Assembly (NCBI RefSeq): GCF_000764665.1
Contig: NZ_JRGM01000130.1
Coordinates: 1 to 64,000, forward strand
Direction: 5' to 3'
From: Aeromonas lacus
GTDB lineage: Bacteria; Pseudomonadota; Gammaproteobacteria; Enterobacterales; Aeromonadaceae
Length of the DNA stretch: 64,000 nt
Shown: in pieces, positions 7,960 through 17,394 of the stretch
How the letters are laid out: each line of letters begins with the position of its first letter
Position numbering within the stretch: position 1 is the first letter of the stretch
Notes under the pieces: generated by a model
Database searches by the model: none
What the model was told of the DNA's origin: nothing
What the model saw: the letters and a program-made list of their open reading frames with translations, nothing else
Program-made: the position numbers and the translations under genes

Positions 7960-9627
7960 TTACTTGGCGATGCGCTTGTACTTGGCGCGGTGCGGCTGGA
8001 TGGCCTCGGCGCCGTAGGTCTTCTTCTTCCACTCTTCGTATTCGGTAAAGTTACCTTCGAAGAACTCGATCTTGCCCTCATCCTGATAGTCCAGGATGTG
8101 AGTGGCAATACGGTCGAGGAACCAGCGGTCGTGGGAGATGACCATGGCACAACCCGGGAACTCCAGCAGGGCGTTCTCGAGGGCGCGCAGGGTTTCGATA
8201 TCCAGATCGTTGGTCGGTTCATCCAGCAGCAGCACGTTGCCGCCGGTCTGCAGCAGCTTGGCCAGGTGCAGACGGCCACGCTCACCACCGGACAGCTCGC
8301 CAACCCGCTTCTGCTGGTCGGAACCCTTGAAGTTGAAGCGGCCGATATAGGCGCGGCTCGGGAACTCGTAGTTGCCGATGCGCAGGATATCCTGACCGTC
8401 AGCGACCTCTTCGAATACCGTCTTCTTGTCATCCATGCTGTCGCGGAACTGATCGACAGAGGCGAGCACCACGGTTTCACCCAGGGTGATGGCGCCGGAG
8501 TCCGGCTGCTCCTGACCCGACATCATGCGGAACAGGGTCGACTTACCGGCACCGTTCGGACCGATGATGCCGACGATGGCCCCCTTCGGAATGGCAAACG
8601 ACAGATCGTCGATCAGTACCCGATCACCATAGGATTTGCGCAGGTTGGCCACTTCCACCACCTTGTCGCCGAGGCGCGGTCCGGGCGGAATGAACAGCTC
8701 GTTGGTCTCGTTGCGCTTCTGGTAGTCGTTGGTGTTGAGCTCTTCGAAGCGAGCCATACGGGCCTTGGACTTGGCCTGACGGCCTTTCGGGTTTTGACGA
8801 ACCCACTCCAGCTCTTTCTCGATGGACTTGCGACGGGCCGCTTCGGAACTTGCTTCCTGTGCCAGACGGGCGTCCTTCTGCTCCAGCCAGGAGGAGTAGT
8901 TGCCTTCCCACGGGATACCTTCGCCGCGGTCCAGCTCCAGGATCCAGCCAGCCACGTTGTCGAGGAAGTAACGGTCGTGGGTGATGGCCACTACAGTGCC
9001 TTCGTAGTCGTGCAGGAAGCGCTCCAGCCAGGCCACGGATTCCGCATCCAGGTGGTTGGTCGGTTCGTCCAGCAGCAGCATGTCCGGCTTTTCCAGCAGC
9101 AGACGGCACAGCGCCACACGGCGACGCTCACCACCGGAGAGGTGCTTGATCTTGGCATCCCAGGCTGGCAGGCGCAGGGCATCGGCCGCGCGCTCCAGCT
9201 GGTTCTCCATGTTGTGGCCACCCTGGGCCTGGATGATGGCTTCCAGCTCGCCCTGTTCGCGGGCCAGCTTGTCAAAGTCGGCATCCGGATCGGCGTAGGC
9301 GGCATAGACCTCGTCGAGACGGGCCATGGCGCGTTTCACGTCGCCAACGGCCTCTTCGACCGCTTCGCGCACGGTCTGCTCCGGATCCAGCTTCGGCTCC
9401 TGGGGCAGGTAGCCGATCTTGATGCCGGGCTGCGGACGGGCTTCCCCTTCGATCTCGGTATCGATACCCGCCATGATGCGCAGCAGGGTGGATTTACCGG
9501 CGCCGTTGAGACCCAGTACGCCGATCTTGGCGCCCGGGAAGAAGCTCAAGGAGATGTTCTTGAGGATATGACGCTTGGGCGGCACGACCTTGCCGACCCT
9601 GTTCATGGTGTAAATAAATTGAGCCAT
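7960..9627 (-). CDS. ettA: Energy-dependent translational throttle protein EttA (ABC-F)
   Basis: This soluble tandem-ATPase protein binds the ribosomal E site and gates entry into elongation according to ATP/ADP ratio; it is not a transporter. Its 555 residues match E. coli EttA in length. It has two nucleotide-binding domains with Walker A GLNGAGKST and GPNGAGKST, signatures LSGGERRR and LSGGERGR, and Walker B LLLDEPTNHLD and LLLDEPTNDLD. The interdomain linker (ARLAQEASSEAARRKS..) and the inserted arm of ABC-F proteins are present. No membrane segments occur. It is a single-gene unit or is weakly cotranscribed with the downstream unknown gene. Confidence 0.96.
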   Translation of the reverse strand: MAQFIYTMNRVGKVVPPKRHILKNISLSFFPGAKIGVLGLNGAGKSTLLRIMAGIDTEIEGEARPQPGIKIGYLPQEPKLDPEQTVREAVEEAVGDVKRAMARLDEVYAAYADPDADFDKLAREQGELEAIIQAQGGHNMENQLERAADALRLPAWDAKIKHLSGGERRRVALCRLLLEKPDMLLLDEPTNHLDAESVAWLERFLHDYEGTVVAITHDRYFLDNVAGWILELDRGEGIPWEGNYSSWLEQKDARLAQEASSEAARRKSIEKELEWVRQNPKGRQAKSKARMARFEELNTNDYQKRNETNELFIPPGPRLGDKVVEVANLRKSYGDRVLIDDLSFAIPKGAIVGIIGPNGAGKSTLFRMMSGQEQPDSGAITLGETVVLASVDQFRDSMDDKKTVFEEVADGQDILRIGNYEFPSRAYIGRFNFKGSDQQKRVGELSGGERGRLHLAKLLQTGGNVLLLDEPTNDLDIETLRALENALLEFPGCAMVISHDRWFLDRIATHILDYQDEGKIEFFEGNFTEYEEWKKKTYGAEAIQPHRAKYKRIAK

Positions 9628-9870
9628 TGGCTAATTCTCTTCCTTTTCAGCAGGTTAATGTCTTGGCACTAACAGACTGATGTCGTGGTGGGGCCAGGTC
9701 GACACGCCGTCAACCGGGTTCCAAAAAACCCGTCGATTGTAAACCAACGGACGAGGGGGGGCAAAGGCGGCACCCGGCTATGTCCCCCCTTTGCCGCTGC
9801 GGTCACGTCTTGCTGCATCAGCCGTGCAATTTGGGCATGATGTGGGCTGCCGTTTTGTCCCGGAGCCGTC

Positions 9871-10446
9871 ATGAACCCATCTCCTCAAGCCCCCCTGCTT
9901 GCCACCTTTCTGTGTGCAATGGGATTGGACGCCGCGCTGAGCGAAGCCCTCTGCCAGCGCTTGCCACGGCAGACGCTGCGCGCCGGACAGGCGCTGTTGG
10001 CGCAAGGGGCCGAACAGGAGGCTGCCTTCTATATCGAAGCGGGCATCGCCCGTGCCTGCCATTACACCCGGGACGGGCAGGAGCGCTGCAAGGAGTTTTA
10101 CTTCGAAGGGGAGCTCTGTCTGCTCTATGACAGCTGGCTCACCGGGTCGCTCGCCCGCTACCAGCTGGAAGCGCTGACGGAGCTGCAGGTGGTGCGGGTG
10201 CCAATCGCCCTGCTGGATGAGCCCGTCTGGCAGCCGGTTAGCATGGCCCTGCTGCGCCAGCAGCTCGGTTACAAGGAGCGCAAGGAGGCGTTTTTGCTGC
10301 TCCACTCCCCCGAAGAGCGTTATCGGGAGCTCTGCCACACCTTCCCCTACTGGCCTGCGCGGCTCACTCAGGTGCAGCTCGCTAACTACATCGGCATCAG
10401 CCCGGTCACCCTGTCACGGATCCGCCGCCGCATTAACACGGGTTAA
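9871..10446 (+). CDS. Crp/Fnr-family transcriptional regulator
   Basis: This 191-residue protein has an N-terminal cyclic-nucleotide-binding-like beta-barrel (about 20-115). A C-terminal helix-turn-helix (about 150-188) ends in TQVQLANYIGISPVTLSRIRRRI, which matches the Crp recognition-helix region. There is no Cys cluster of the FNR type and I see no intact cAMP-binding PRRFDEL-like motif, so the effector is probably not cAMP. The start has GGAG about 7 bases upstream. The neighbour downstream on the same strand, a YgjV-like membrane protein, may be cotranscribed, as the gap is about 58 bases without a terminator. The regulon is unknown. Confidence 0.88.
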   Translation: MNPSPQAPLLATFLCAMGLDAALSEALCQRLPRQTLRAGQALLAQGAEQEAAFYIEAGIARACHYTRDGQERCKEFYFEGELCLLYDSWLTGSLARYQLEALTELQVVRVPIALLDEPVWQPVSMALLRQQLGYKERKEAFLLLHSPEERYRELCHTFPYWPARLTQVQLANYIGISPVTLSRIRRRINTG

Positions 10447-10504
10447 TGCCCGCTCTCCGGCCATCCCCTCATGCTGCGCCATCCAAATGACGGACGAGGT
10501 GTGG

Positions 10505-11014
10505 ATGATGTCGCTGTTTCTGTGGTCGCAACTGGTGGTGAGCCTGGCCTTGTTGCTCGATCTGTTGTCGTTTCAGTTGCGGGATCGCCGCAGGATCCTG
10601 GCCTGTCTGGCCCTCTCCTGCGCGCTCAATGCCGGTCACTTTGCCCTGCTCGGGCAGTGGTCGGCCGCCAGCCTGTTGCTGCTGGCCAGCGTGCGCTTTC
10701 TGGTGAGCATCTGGCTGGTTCGCCGCATCTTGATGTGGTTTTTCATGGGGTTGGCCTGTGCGGCTGCGCTGGCGACCTATCAGGGCCTGCTCTCATTGGT
10801 CGGACTGCTGGCCAGCCTGCTGCAAACCCGGGCTGCGTTTTGCCCGGATGATCGCCAACTGCGGCGCTGGATGCTGCTCGGTACCCTCTGCTGGCTGGTC
10901 AACAACCTGCTGGTGGCCTCACCGGTCGCCGCGCTGATGGAGGGGCTGTTTCTGGTCAGCAATCTGGTGGGGTACTACCGCTACTATGGGCGTAGTGCAT
11001 GTCCGGGGAGTTGA
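10505..11014 (+). CDS. YgjV-family inner-membrane protein
   Basis: This encodes 169 residues with about six hydrophobic segments and the family-typical stretch ALSCALNAGHFALLGQWSAASLLLLASVRF. The YgjV family has no established function. I chose the ATG giving MMSLFLWSQ because GAGG lies 5 bases before it; an ATG six codons upstream and the directly following ATG are alternatives. The C-terminus ends VGYYRYYGRSACPGS. It may form a two-gene unit with the Crp-like regulator upstream. Confidence 0.8.
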   Translation: MMSLFLWSQLVVSLALLLDLLSFQLRDRRRILACLALSCALNAGHFALLGQWSAASLLLLASVRFLVSIWLVRRILMWFFMGLACAAALATYQGLLSLVGLLASLLQTRAAFCPDDRQLRRWMLLGTLCWLVNNLLVASPVAALMEGLFLVSNLVGYYRYYGRSACPGS

Positions 11015-11061
11015 TATCGACTGCGGAAGAGAGCGTGGGGCAAGTCCCGTCTGATAGAGAT

Positions 11062-11092
11062 TACAAAGAAAAGAAGCCGCCACAGTGGCGGC
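11062..11092 (-). terminator. Terminator of the exported nucleosidase gene
   Basis: On the minus strand a GCCGCCA/TGGCGGC stem is followed by TTCTTTTCTTTG, about 13 bases after the stop codon. Confidence 0.7.
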
Positions 11093-11104
11093 CTCTCTGG
11101 CTCA

Positions 11105-11941
11105 TCAGGCTTTGTTGAAGCTGTTGATGAGTGCTTTTGCGTAATTGATGACGAACTGCTGGCAGTGGATGGCGGTCTGCGGATCGAACTCCTCGCCATG
11201 CAGATCGGTATTGGAGAGCACCCGGATCCCGACAAAGGGCACCTTGTAGGCCTCGGCTACCAGCGCTGCGGAGGAGGTCTCCATCTCTTCTGCTGCCGTG
11301 TTGTAGGTCTGATGCAGCCAGTTGATGCGGGCCACCTGCCGGTTCCACTCATCGGCTGTGCCTATGATGCCGGCAACCACACGGCCGTGGCGATAACGGT
11401 CGGCCATGCCAAGGGCGCGGCCAACCAGCTCGGGATCGCCGGCAAAGGAGGAGTGCTCTACCAGCTTGCCGTTGTCGCGCAGGCGCATGGTGACATCGAA
11501 GTTGTGCCATTTGCTCGGGTCGACGCCCTGCTCGGCCGACGTCAGATCACTGCGATAGGCCCCCATGTTGAAGCTTTTGGTGCCGATAACGATATCGCCC
11601 CGGTGCAGCGCCGGATCATGGCCGCCTGACGTGCCCTGATTGATGACGAGGCGCGGATGAAAGCGCTCCATGGCGAGAGTGGTGGCAGCAGCGGCATTGG
11701 CCAGTCCCACTTCGGTGCGAGAGACAACTACCGGATAACCCGAGATGGTGCCTTGCCAGTAGGTCCAGGAACCGACGGTCAGCTCCTGCTTGTCCTTGAG
11801 GGCGGCCACTAGCGTCTCGACTTCGACGTCCATCGCCCCCTGGATCAGGATGGGGGCTGGCGCCGGAGTGGCCGCCATGATGGAGGAGGAGAAGAGTGCA
11901 AACAGCGTGAGCAGGCGCGAGCAGCGTTTGATGAAATTCAT
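11105..11941 (-). CDS. Exported purine-nucleoside nucleosidase/phosphorylase-like protein
   Basis: This 278-residue member of the PNP/UDP-phosphorylase superfamily resembles 5'-methylthioadenosine/S-adenosylhomocysteine nucleosidases but carries a clear Sec signal peptide (residues 1-23, cleavage after IMAA). Family landmarks are [11 protein letters not shown] near the catalytic Glu, [21 protein letters not shown], and [14 protein letters not shown]. At the position where E. coli MTA/SAH nucleosidase has the purine-contacting Asp (SDVAD), this protein reads SNTDL, with Asn in its place. That change suggests altered base preference, perhaps for 6-oxopurines. The periplasmic location suggests salvage of external nucleosides. 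It is a single-gene unit with its own terminator. Confidence 0.85.
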   Translation of the reverse strand: MNFIKRCSRLLTLFALFSSSIMAATPAPAPILIQGAMDVEVETLVAALKDKQELTVGSWTYWQGTISGYPVVVSRTEVGLANAAAATTLAMERFHPRLVINQGTSGGHDPALHRGDIVIGTKSFNMGAYRSDLTSAEQGVDPSKWHNFDVTMRLRDNGKLVEHSSFAGDPELVGRALGMADRYRHGRVVAGIIGTADEWNRQVARINWLHQTYNTAAEEMETSSAALVAEAYKVPFVGIRVLSNTDLHGEEFDPQTAIHCQQFVINYAKALINSFNKA

Positions 11942-12049
11942 GGGATACCTGTTGGTCTGGCGAGAAAGCGCCGGATCCTACAGAAAGGAAAACGATTGCG
12001 CAAATGGCAATACGTTTTTTGTCAATAGCGTGCCGCTGGTCGAACAGGT

Positions 12050-12901
12050 TCAGGGCTGCTTGTGGCCAGCGAAGTAGAGTACCCGTTTGACATATTCCCG
12101 GGTCTCGTCATAGGGCGGTATACCGCCATAGCGCTCTACCGCCTTCTCACCTGCGTTGTAGGCTGCCGAGATCAGGACCCAGTCGCCATCGAAACGGCGA
12201 TCCAGCCACTTGAGATAACTGACACCACCCTTGATGTTCTGTGCCGGATCAAAGGGTTGAGTGACACCAAAGCGTTGCTGGGTTTCGGGGATCAGCTGCA
12301 TCACCCCCTGCGCATTCTTGGCGGAGACGGCGCGGCTTTCGAGGTTGGATTCGGCAATGGCAATGGCCAGTACCAGCCGCACATCGACCTGATGGCGCTT
12401 GGCGGCGTGGCGCAGCATGGTGGCCAGCTTCTGTTTGCCCGGTGACTGGCGTGCCAGATAGGCCTCGACATTGAACGGTGTGCTGGGCAGGGCAAAATAA
12501 CTCCCTTGTCCGCCACGCATGCCGACACCGCACTGATCGCCCATGGGGGCATTGCCGATCCGCGGATTGTAGTAGCGGCTGGCTTGCTGGTTGCCAAGGC
12601 GCATTGCCATGGCGAGATAGCTGTTGGCCATTTTTGCGCTGCGCACCGAGGCGGGGCCGGTGGCGAGCAGACGCCCGATCCGGAAGTAACCTTCGGGATT
12701 ACCGGTGCTGGCGGCTACGCAGTAGAGGGCAATCGCCTTTTGCAGATTGCCGCTGTGCTGGGCTGCCTGCCCCTGTCTCAGCGCCGTCATTGCCCTGGGG
12801 GCTTGTCTGAAATCCCTGCCCTGTGCCGTCTGCGGGATGCCCGCCAGTAGCGACGACAAAAAAAGCAGCAAAAACAGTCCGTTTTCGCTGATCTTCCCCA
12901 T
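12050..12901 (-). CDS. Lytic transglycosylase with SLT domain
   Basis: This encodes a 283-residue exported murein hydrolase that cleaves the MurNAc-GlcNAc bond with formation of 1,6-anhydroMurNAc. It has a signal peptide (residues 1-28), Sel1/TPR-like helical repeats (about 40-110), and a C-terminal SLT goose-type lysozyme domain (about 170-275). The catalytic Glu is in AIAESNLESRAVS, followed by the family motifs GVMQLIPETQQRFGV and SAAYNAGEKAVERYGGIPPY. No lipobox cysteine is present, so it is probably soluble in the periplasm. It stands alone, and no convincing terminator was seen. Confidence 0.92.
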   Translation of the reverse strand: MGKISENGLFLLLFLSSLLAGIPQTAQGRDFRQAPRAMTALRQGQAAQHSGNLQKAIALYCVAASTGNPEGYFRIGRLLATGPASVRSAKMANSYLAMAMRLGNQQASRYYNPRIGNAPMGDQCGVGMRGGQGSYFALPSTPFNVEAYLARQSPGKQKLATMLRHAAKRHQVDVRLVLAIAIAESNLESRAVSAKNAQGVMQLIPETQQRFGVTQPFDPAQNIKGGVSYLKWLDRRFDGDWVLISAAYNAGEKAVERYGGIPPYDETREYVKRVLYFAGHKQP

Positions 12902-13056
12902 CGTTTATCTCCTGCTTGAGTAGAGAAGATATAGAGGAACATGGCTGCCATTGCCATGAAGGCAGTGGATCCTGTTGTTATAGCGGGGGGATTTCAGAGA
13001 GCAAAATGGTATGGAACTAACGGCATTGCGAGAGTTTCATACCATTTTTCATCGGG

Positions 13057-13245
13057 TTAGAAGTCGTGGTGATACTCATGCTCATCCAGGTCGGCGGGAG
13101 GAAGCGCGCGATAGAAGCTGCCAATTTCGCTGACAACCCAGAGCGAAAGCAGGATCAACATGCTGATAAGGGGAAGCAGGGTGTGGTTTTGGGTCAGGGC
13201 ATAGGCCGCGATGGCGGCGCCAATCAGGAGAAGGGTTCGGATCAT
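13057..13245 (-). CDS. Small membrane protein of unknown function
   Basis: This encodes 62 residues with two hydrophobic segments (IRTLLLIGAAIAAYALTQ and LLPLISMLILLSLWVVSEI) and an acidic His-rich tail ending DEHEYHHDF. The start has a strong AAGGAG seven bases upstream, which decides it over in-frame starts further up. I do not recognise the family. The neighbour upstream on the same strand is a DUF2076 protein about 200 bases away. The His/Asp/Glu tail could bind metal, but that is inference only. Confidence 0.75.
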   Translation of the reverse strand: MIRTLLLIGAAIAAYALTQNHTLLPLISMLILLSLWVVSEIGSFYRALPPADLDEHEYHHDF

Positions 13246-13449
13246 GAGGTGGCTCCTTGTCGTCATGGGGGTGTTGCGTGGCCACGGACAGAGCGCCTGG
13301 GGTCGGGAGTGTCTCCCGGGTGGCACGAAGCGAAGTGATTATATCGCGTCATGTTGCTGCCGGTCCGTGGTGTCATCACACTTTCCATAGTCATGGGTTT
13401 CGTATCGAGTAGGGCCCCGCCACATGCGGGGCCTGTGGTTGTGTAACGG

Positions 13450-14055
13450 TTAGAAGAAACCGCCGTTGTTATCGTCACTGTCGGTCCAGCCGCCACTCTG
13501 GCTATCGTCGTCGAGAAAACTGCTGCCAACATCGGGAGGTGAATCCCAGCCGTCCCAGCGTACAGGTTCCGCATCGACCGGATTGGCGATGGGCGCTGGC
13601 TCTATGATGTCGATGATCTCCTCGGGACGGTTGCTGTGAAACAGTCCGCCGATCATGTCGGCCAGCATGACACCGCCGGCAACCCCGGCTGCGGTTTGCA
13701 GGGCGCCACCGAGAAAGGAGCTGGTGCGGGAAGCGGGTTGGACAGGCGCTGTTGCCGGTGGCGGCGTGAAGCGCGGGGGCGGAGTGCTCTCGCCACCGAA
13801 CAGGCCGGAGAGAAAACTGCCACCGCTCGAACTGCTTTGGCTTGCCTCCAGCTCCTTGACTCGCTCGTTGAGGCGGGTAAGGGCAGCCTGCTGGATCAGC
13901 AGCGCCTGGGTCATGTAGTAGGGGGCATCGGGCTGCTCTGCCAGATGCTGGCGGATCAGCTGATCCGCTTGTTGGTCTCGCTTGCTATCCCTGGCTTGCG
14001 CTTGCTTGAGGCGGTCGAACAGTCCATCGATCAGACCCTGTTCCTGTTGTTGCAT
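13450..14055 (-). CDS. DUF2076 family protein
   Basis: This 201-residue protein matches the DUF2076 layout. An N-terminal helical part (residues 1-70, MQQQEQGLIDGLFDRLKQAQ) leads to a low-complexity Ser/Gly/Pro linker, a Gly/Ala-rich hydrophobic segment (SFLGGALQTAAGVAGGVMLADMIGGLF, about 115-140) and an acidic disordered tail ending DNNGGFF. The function of the family is not established. The hydrophobic stretch suggests association with a membrane. It seems to be a single-gene unit. A GC-rich inverted repeat without a T-run lies at about 13412-13433, downstream. Confidence 0.8.
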   Translation of the reverse strand: MQQQEQGLIDGLFDRLKQAQARDSKRDQQADQLIRQHLAEQPDAPYYMTQALLIQQAALTRLNERVKELEASQSSSSGGSFLSGLFGGESTPPPRFTPPPATAPVQPASRTSSFLGGALQTAAGVAGGVMLADMIGGLFHSNRPEEIIDIIEPAPIANPVDAEPVRWDGWDSPPDVGSSFLDDDSQSGGWTDSDDNNGGFF

Positions 14056-14167
14056 CTCAAATCCTCGCTATGGTGCGCAGACAGTGCGTTCAGCCATCCT
14101 AAAACGCGTGGCAAGCCAGTGGTACCGGATTAACTCATCGGCGACCAAGGGGCGCTGTTCGGCAATT

Positions 14168-15181
14168 TCACGCACCGGGCTGGTAGTAGTCGAGATACCA
14201 GCGCACGAACGCGGCGACCCCCTCCTTGATGGAAGTGGCGGGGCGCAGGCCGGTGAGGGTATGGAGGGGCTCGCTGTCGGCCCAGGTGGCATGCATGTCG
14301 CCCGCCTGCATCGGCAGCATCCGCTTGATGGCGGGTTTACCGAGGGCCTCTTCCAGCGCCTCGATAAAGTCGAGCAGCCGCACCGGCTGACCATGACCGA
14401 TGTTGAGGATGCGGTAGGGCGCGGCGCTCTCGGCCGGGCTCTGCTCGCTGGCGTGCCAATCGGGATTGGGGCGGGGCGGCTGATCGGCGACGGCGAGGAT
14501 CCCCTCGACGATGTCGTCGATAAAGGTGAAGTCGCGGCTGAGATCTCCGTGGTTATACACATCGATAGGCTCGCCCGCGAGGATGGCGCGGGTGAACTTG
14601 ATGATGGCCATGTCGGGCCGACCCCAGGGGCCGTATACGGTAAAGAAGCGCAGCCCTGTGGTGGGCAGGCCATAGAGCGCGGAGTAGGCGTGAGCCATCA
14701 GCTCGCCGCTCTTCTTGGTGGCGGCGTAGAGGGAGACCGGGTGATCCACCGGCTGCTCGGTGGTGAAGGGCATCTGGTCGGTCAGACCATAGACTGAGCT
14801 GGAGGAGGCGTAGAGCAGATGCTGGATGCCGTGCTGGCGGCACCCCTCCAGCACCGTCAGCATGCCGGTGAGGTTGCTGTCGGCGTAGGCAAACGGGTTT
14901 TCCAGCGAGTAGCGCACTCCCGCCTGAGCGCCCAGATGGATCACCCGCTCGAAACCATGACGGGCAAACAGGGCTGCCATCGCCTCGCGATCCGCCAGAT
15001 CAACACGCTCGAAGTGAAAATGGGGGAAGCCAGCCAACTGTGCCAGCCGCGCCTCTTTCAGACTCACCTCGTAGTAGTCGTTGAGGTTGTCGATGCCCAC
15101 CACCCGGTGACCTGCCGCGCAGAGCCGGCTGGCCACGTGAAAACCGATAAAACCGGCGGCCCCGGTCACCAGCCAGTTCAT
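14168..15181 (-). CDS. UDP-glucuronate 4-epimerase-like enzyme
   Basis: This 337-residue extended short-chain dehydrogenase interconverts UDP-glucuronate and UDP-galacturonate in its best-matching family. It has the NAD-binding GAAGFIGFHVASRL at the N-terminus, the catalytic Ser region LLYASSSSVYG and YAATKKSGE (Tyr and Lys of the YxxxK motif), and VYGPWGRPDMA. The start codon overlaps the stop codon of ugd (ATGA), so the two are translationally coupled and the substrate comes straight from the preceding enzyme. The product feeds polysaccharide or lipopolysaccharide assembly. No glycosyltransferases lie nearby. Confidence 0.93.
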   Translation of the reverse strand: MNWLVTGAAGFIGFHVASRLCAAGHRVVGIDNLNDYYEVSLKEARLAQLAGFPHFHFERVDLADREAMAALFARHGFERVIHLGAQAGVRYSLENPFAYADSNLTGMLTVLEGCRQHGIQHLLYASSSSVYGLTDQMPFTTEQPVDHPVSLYAATKKSGELMAHAYSALYGLPTTGLRFFTVYGPWGRPDMAIIKFTRAILAGEPIDVYNHGDLSRDFTFIDDIVEGILAVADQPPRPNPDWHASEQSPAESAAPYRILNIGHGQPVRLLDFIEALEEALGKPAIKRMLPMQAGDMHATWADSEPLHTLTGLRPATSIKEGVAAFVRWYLDYYQPGA

Positions 15182-16527
15182 GGTTGCACCTGCGCCAGAG
15201 GGAGGTGGGGCCGCCCGATGGCGTAGTAGCAAAAGCCCTGCTGGTGCAGGCGAACCGGATCGTAGAGGTTGCGCCCGTCGATGATGACGGGGTTGGCGAG
15301 CAGACTCTTCATCCGGGCAAAGTCGGGGACGCGGAAGGATTGCCACTCGGTACAGATGAGCAGGGCATCGGCACCCTCCAGCGCCTCTTCCTGTGTGGCG
15401 CAGAGCCGCAGGTCGGGCCGCTCGCCGTAAAGTTCACGGGCGCGGGCCATCGCCTTGGGATCAAACGCCTGCACCCTGCCACCAGCGGCCCAGATGGCGG
15501 CCAGCAGCGGGCGGCTCGGCGCTTCGCGCATGTCGTCGGTGCCGGGTTTGAACGCCAGCCCCCACAGGGCAAACGTGCGGCCGCGCAGATCCGGGCCGAA
15601 GTGACTCAGCAGCCGCTCGGCCATCTGCTGCTGCTGGCGCAGGTTGACCTGCTCGACCGCGGCGAGCAGCGGGGTGTCGCAGTCGACGCGGCGGGCGGTG
15701 TGCAGCAGGGACTGGATATCCTTGGGGAAGCAGGAGCCACCATAGCCGCAGCCCGGGTAGAGGAAGTGGTAACCGATGCGGGGATCGGCCCCCATCCCTT
15801 GACGCACTGCCTCGATATCGGCCCCCAGCTCTTCGGCGAGCGCCGCCATCTCGTTCATAAAGGAGATGCGGGTGGCCAACATGGCGTTGGCGGCGTACTT
15901 GGTGAGCTCTGCACTGCGCAGATCCATCACCACGATCCGGTCGTGGTTGCGGTTGAAGGGGGCGTAGAGGGCGCGCAACTGCTCCAGCGCCGCCTCGCTG
16001 TCGCAGCCGATGATGATGCGATCCGGCCGCATACAGTCACTGACTGCCGCTCCCTCCTTGAGAAATTCGGGGTTGGCCGCCACGTCGCACTCAAGAGCCA
16101 GTCCACGCTTGGTCAGCTGGATCTGAATGTGCTGCCGCACCTGCTGCGCCGTGCCGACCGGCACTGTGCTCTTGGTCACCACCAGCTTGGGGCGGCTCAT
16201 CAGCCGGCCTATGGTGTCGGCCACCGCCAGCACATGTTGCAGGTCGGCAGAGCCATCCTCATCTGCGGGTGTGCCTACTGCGATGAGCAGCAGGTCGGCG
16301 TGCTCGACTCCGACGGCGGGGTCGGCAGAGAAGTGCAGACGACCGCTGGCCAGATGGCTCTCGACCAGCGGGGCCAGCCCCGGTTCGTAGAAGGGGATCC
16401 GGCCCTGCCGAAGCGCGGCGATCCGCCCCTCATCCACATCGATGCAGCAGATCTGATGGCCCACCTCGGCCAGAACGGCGGCCTGAACCAGCCCGACATA
16501 GCCTGTGCCAAAAATGGTGACCTTCAT
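15178..16527 (-). CDS. ugd: UDP-glucose 6-dehydrogenase
   Basis: This 449-residue NAD-dependent enzyme oxidises UDP-glucose twice to UDP-glucuronate. The N-terminal Rossmann motif is IFGTGYVGLVQAAVLAEVG. The catalytic cysteine sits in YGGSCFPKDIQSLL. The C-terminal UDP-binding domain includes LWGLAFKPGTDDMREAPS. It forms a two-gene unit with the overlapping UDP-glucuronate 4-epimerase, making UDP-glucuronate and UDP-galacturonate for surface polysaccharides. The unit is separate from any visible capsule or O-antigen cluster. Confidence 0.97.
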   Translation of the reverse strand: MKVTIFGTGYVGLVQAAVLAEVGHQICCIDVDEGRIAALRQGRIPFYEPGLAPLVESHLASGRLHFSADPAVGVEHADLLLIAVGTPADEDGSADLQHVLAVADTIGRLMSRPKLVVTKSTVPVGTAQQVRQHIQIQLTKRGLALECDVAANPEFLKEGAAVSDCMRPDRIIIGCDSEAALEQLRALYAPFNRNHDRIVVMDLRSAELTKYAANAMLATRISFMNEMAALAEELGADIEAVRQGMGADPRIGYHFLYPGCGYGGSCFPKDIQSLLHTARRVDCDTPLLAAVEQVNLRQQQQMAERLLSHFGPDLRGRTFALWGLAFKPGTDDMREAPSRPLLAAIWAAGGRVQAFDPKAMARARELYGERPDLRLCATQEEALEGADALLICTEWQSFRVPDFARMKSLLANPVIIDGRNLYDPVRLHQQGFCYYAIGRPHLPLAQVQP

Positions 16528-16768
16528 GGAAAACGCCTCTTGCTACGGATGGGATGCGGGGTATCAGAGGGCGGCATGCTGCATCTTGGTGCAGCGAGTG
16601 TCAATGCCGGATGACAGGCACCAGAATGGGGCGTGCAGCCCCCTTGTTGTGATCATTTTCACAAAAAATAGACTGGGCCTCATAACGAAGCCCTGCCGAC
16701 AGGGCTCGCAGCCTGCCGAATAGGGCAGGCGACAGACACTCTCTCTTTACTTCGCTTGGATACAGGTT
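16528..16768. other. Divergent intergenic region between ugd and YitT gene
   Basis: About 240 bases hold the promoters of two divergent units. Two GC-rich inverted repeats lie near 16690-16705 (GCCCTGCC..) and 16712-16729 (CCTGCC/GGGCAGG), in the leader of the YitT-family gene. They have no T-run. I recognise no regulator site. Confidence 0.4.
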
Positions 16769-17380
16769 ATGGACAACACCTCGACTCGTACTGCGCATCC
16801 CGTCTATGAGGATGTGCTGGCCCTGCTGACCGCGGCAGGCTTTGTTTCACTCGGCATCTTCCTGTTTCATCAGGTGGGCCTGCTCACTGGTGGCACCGCC
16901 GGGCTGGCGCTGCTGTTGCAACAGGTGACGGGCATCAGCTTTGGCCTGCTCTTCTTCGGCATCAATCTGCCCTTCTACGCGCTCGCCTGGCTCAGAATTG
17001 GGCCACGCTTTACCCTCAATACCTTCGTCTCGGTGGCGGCGGTCTCCTACATGACCGATCACCTCAACGGTGTGCTGCAGATCGGCAATATTGAGCCCCT
17101 CTATGCGGCGCTGATCGGCGGCACCCTGATCGGCATGGGGTTGCTTATCATGTTTCGCCACAAGTCGAGTCTGGGGGGCTTCAACATTCTGGCGCTCTTT
17201 ATTCAGGATCGCTTTGGCATCCGGGCGGGTAAGCTGCAGATGGGGCTCGATTGCGCCATTGTTGTCGCCTCGTTTTTCGTGGTTCAGCCCTGGGTTCTGG
17301 CCCTCTCCATCGTGGCGGCGGTTATCTGTAATCTGGTGTTGACACTCAACCACAAGCCGGGGCGCTACCAGATCGCCTGA
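16769..17380 (+). CDS. YitT-family membrane protein
   Basis: This 203-residue integral membrane protein of the YitT family (DUF161) has five or six hydrophobic helices and the Gly-rich stretch QVGLLTGGTAGLALLLQQVTG near residue 35 and a second, SSLGGFNILALFIQDRFGI, near 132. The two similar halves suggest an internal repeat, as known for the family. Members lack the C-terminal DUF2179 domain here. Function is unknown; transport is a reasonable inference. It converges with the solute-binding protein gene 14 bases downstream. Confidence 0.88.
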   Translation: MDNTSTRTAHPVYEDVLALLTAAGFVSLGIFLFHQVGLLTGGTAGLALLLQQVTGISFGLLFFGINLPFYALAWLRIGPRFTLNTFVSVAAVSYMTDHLNGVLQIGNIEPLYAALIGGTLIGMGLLIMFRHKSSLGGFNILALFIQDRFGIRAGKLQMGLDCAIVVASFFVVQPWVLALSIVAAVICNLVLTLNHKPGRYQIA

Positions 17381-17394
17381 TCGAGGCTCGCCCG

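Noticed and set aside
7495-9672. Plus-strand 725-codon frame opposite ettA
   Set aside because: Antisense shadow of a conserved ABC-F gene.
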